From NCBI GenBank assembly GCA_020846375.1, contig JADLDZ010000072.1, positions 1 to 24,068 on the forward strand: a DNA stretch of 24,068 nt, read 5' to 3'. This DNA is from Nitrospirales bacterium (GTDB taxonomy: Bacteria; Nitrospirota; Thermodesulfovibrionia; Thermodesulfovibrionales; Dissulfurispiraceae). Position numbers and translations under genes: made by a program. Of this stretch, positions 22,587 to 24,068 are shown one piece after another (positions within the stretch are counted from its first letter, which is position 1; each line of letters begins with the position of its first letter). A model generated the notes under the pieces. The model ran no database searches. It was not told the origin of the DNA and saw nothing but the letters and a program-made list of their open reading frames with translations.

Positions 22587-24068
22587 GGAAGCGCCTCTCC
22601 CGTGCGGGAAGCTCAACAGTCACCCGGGTGAATTCTCCCTCCTCACTCTCGATGAGGAGCTTTCCTCCGTGGTCGCAGATGATTCCGTGGCTGATGCTCA
22701 TCCCCAGCCCGGTGCCACTCGACTTGGTGGAGAAAAAGGGGTTGATGATCTTGTCCAGCACCCCGGGGGGCATTCCGGTTCCCCTGTCGTGAAAGGTGAT
22801 TCTGACATGGGGCCGATTGTCGATACTGACGGGCTCTCCGGTGATGCTGAAGAGCTTCCCCTTGTGCTTCCCCCGGTATTTCTGATTGAGCGCATACCGT
22901 GCGTTGCTGATCACATTCAGGAAGACCTGCTGGATCTGCTGCGGGTTGGCGATGATCTCGGGCAGGTAGGCGGGCGTCTCCATTTTGATGGTAATGCCGT
23001 CCTTCTGCATCTGTGCACCGGTGAGGGCGAGGGAGTCGGACAGGATCTCATAGACGGGGACCGGCTTCTTTTCTTCCTTCCGGTCGCGGGCAAAGGACAG
23101 GAGGCTCTTCACAATACCGGCGATCCGGTCTCCCTCTTTGATGATCCGTGCGGCGATGTCGTTTTCCTTTGTCCCCCTTTCGCTCTTGTTCGCCAGGATC
23201 TGGGCGTAGTTGATGATGCCGTTGATCGGATTGTTGATCTCGTGGGCCACCCCTGCCGCCAGTTTGCCCACCGAGGCCAGATGGTCGGCACGCATGACCT
23301 CCGCCTGGAGCATCATCTTTTCGGTGATGTCGCTGCTGATGATGATGACACTCTGTACGCCTCCCCCTTCGTCCCGTATGGGAAAGGCCCGCAAATCCAT
23401 CAGCTTGCCGCCGGGCGACGAGAGCTGGGCGCCCTCTTCCCGTGCCGTGGAAAAGCTCCTGACCGCGGGACATCCCTCGCAGGGGGCATGCTTTCCCTGC
23501 AGGAACCGGTAGCAGTAGCTGCCGATGGGGGAGGAGTCGCAGGCGTCGCTCCTCCCCGCCGCCCCTCTGTTCGCCCACAGGATCCTCAACTCGGGGGACA
23601 GCAGGATGATGGTGTCGGGAATGGCATCCAGAAGGGTATTGAATTCCTGGGAGAGCTTCCTGAATTTCTCCTCGCTCTCGCGCAGGGCGTTTTCCGCCCG
23701 GTGGCGTTCGGTTACGTTCACCAGGCTCAGGACGAGCCCGCTTATGGTAGTGTCCGCTTCCCTGACGGGCTGAAGGCTCCAGTCCCAGTAGAGCACCCCT
23801 CTTTCGGGATGATGCCGGTATTCAAAGGGCTTGCCGTACACGAAATACGGCACGCCTGTTTCGAGTACTTTCCGGAAGATTGCTTCATTTTCCTCATCCG
23901 GGTACAGGTCGAAATGGTTTCTCCCGATGAAGAAGTCGGGGGCGTGCTCATCGGCCTCGGCATAGGCGCGGTTGACGCGGATAAAGTTGAAACGGGTATC
24001 CATATAGGCGACCATGACATGAATATTGGAAAAAACCTTCTCCAGTAGCTCATTTGTCGCCCGGAGAC
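22576..24068 (-). CDS. PAS-PAS sensor histidine kinase (5' end beyond window)
   Basis: The frame is open through the window edge: 17 codons (LRATNELLEKVFSNIHV) precede the first visible Met and belong to the same PAS domain, so the gene is truncated only by the window. The 496 visible residues contain two PAS domains, the second with the cysteine pattern CYRF...PCEGCP (C185, C196, C199 in visible numbering), then the dimerisation/phospho-acceptor helix GVAHEINNPINGI (His275), the N box NVISNARYALNQ, the G1 box DRGTGMPPG and FFSTKSSGTGLGM. No membrane segment is visible in this part. It overlaps the response regulator by 11 bp, making the two an evident cognate pair. The signal is unknown; the PAS domains suggest redox or ligand sensing. 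Confidence 0.93.
   Translation of the reverse strand, partial: LRATNELLEKVFSNIHVMVAYMDTRFNFIRVNRAYAEADEHAPDFFIGRNHFDLYPDEENEAIFRKVLETGVPYFVYGKPFEYRHHPERGVLYWDWSLQPVREADTTISGLVLSLVNVTERHRAENALRESEEKFRKLSQEFNTLLDAIPDTIILLSPELRILWANRGAAGRSDACDSSPIGSYCYRFLQGKHAPCEGCPAVRSFSTAREEGAQLSSPGGKLMDLRAFPIRDEGGGVQSVIIISSDITEKMMLQAEVMRADHLASVGKLAAGVAHEINNPINGIINYAQILANKSERGTKENDIAARIIKEGDRIAGIVKSLLSFARDRKEEKKPVPVYEILSDSLALTGAQMQKDGITIKMETPAYLPEIIANPQQIQQVFLNVISNARYALNQKYRGKHKGKLFSITGEPVSIDNRPHVRITFHDRGTGMPPGVLDKIINPFFSTKSSGTGLGMSISHGIICDHGGKLLIESEEGEFTRVTVELPARERRFHER

Overview
The window looks like a chromosomal segment of a GC-rich (roughly 60%+ by eye) Gram-negative-type bacterium. Gene content (mreBCD-PBP2-RodA, dnaE-accA, ribH-nusB, NtrC-type signalling with Cys-rich PAS domains, an AMIN-like secreted protein) would fit Nitrospirota or Desulfobacterota, but no rRNA is present and this placement is a guess from gene style. 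No tRNA, rRNA, CRISPR array or transposase was seen.

Region 1 (1-2830, minus strand) is a compact, lower-GC type II restriction-modification module: a XamI-family restriction endonuclease followed by an ATGA-coupled gamma-class N6-adenine methyltransferase. A textbook sigma-70 promoter drives both. At the window edge lies a third, coupled reading frame that also carries a piece resembling an antitoxin N-terminus. Region 2 (2831-8522) is core: dnaE (whose promoter abuts its start codon), accA, and convergent ftsY overlapping accA by 20 bp.

Region 3 (8618-17656) is cell-envelope biogenesis. A divergently transcribed secreted protein with four Ig-like repeats and an AMIN-like C-terminal domain sits next to an RDD membrane protein and then mreB-mreC-mreD-mrdA(PBP2)-rodA-ribH-nusB on the plus strand, tightly packed and probably one or two transcripts. 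The MreBCD/PBP2/RodA set is the rod-shape peptidoglycan elongation machine.

Region 4 (17706-24068, minus strand) is a signalling locus: a PAS-PAS histidine kinase (5' end cut off by the window), a coupled REC-PAS-AAA+-Fis sigma-54 activator, two small cysteine-rich proteins, a STAS-domain protein, and a large protein with a degenerate receiver (Cys in place of the phospho-acceptor Asp) plus 11 TPRs. Between the activator gene and the small Cys-rich genes I see a sigma-54-like promoter, an AT-rich palindrome, and a 22-bp palindrome about 145 bp upstream. This suggests that the two-component pair switches on the Cys-rich/STAS/TPR operon. It is the best candidate in this window for an undescribed system.
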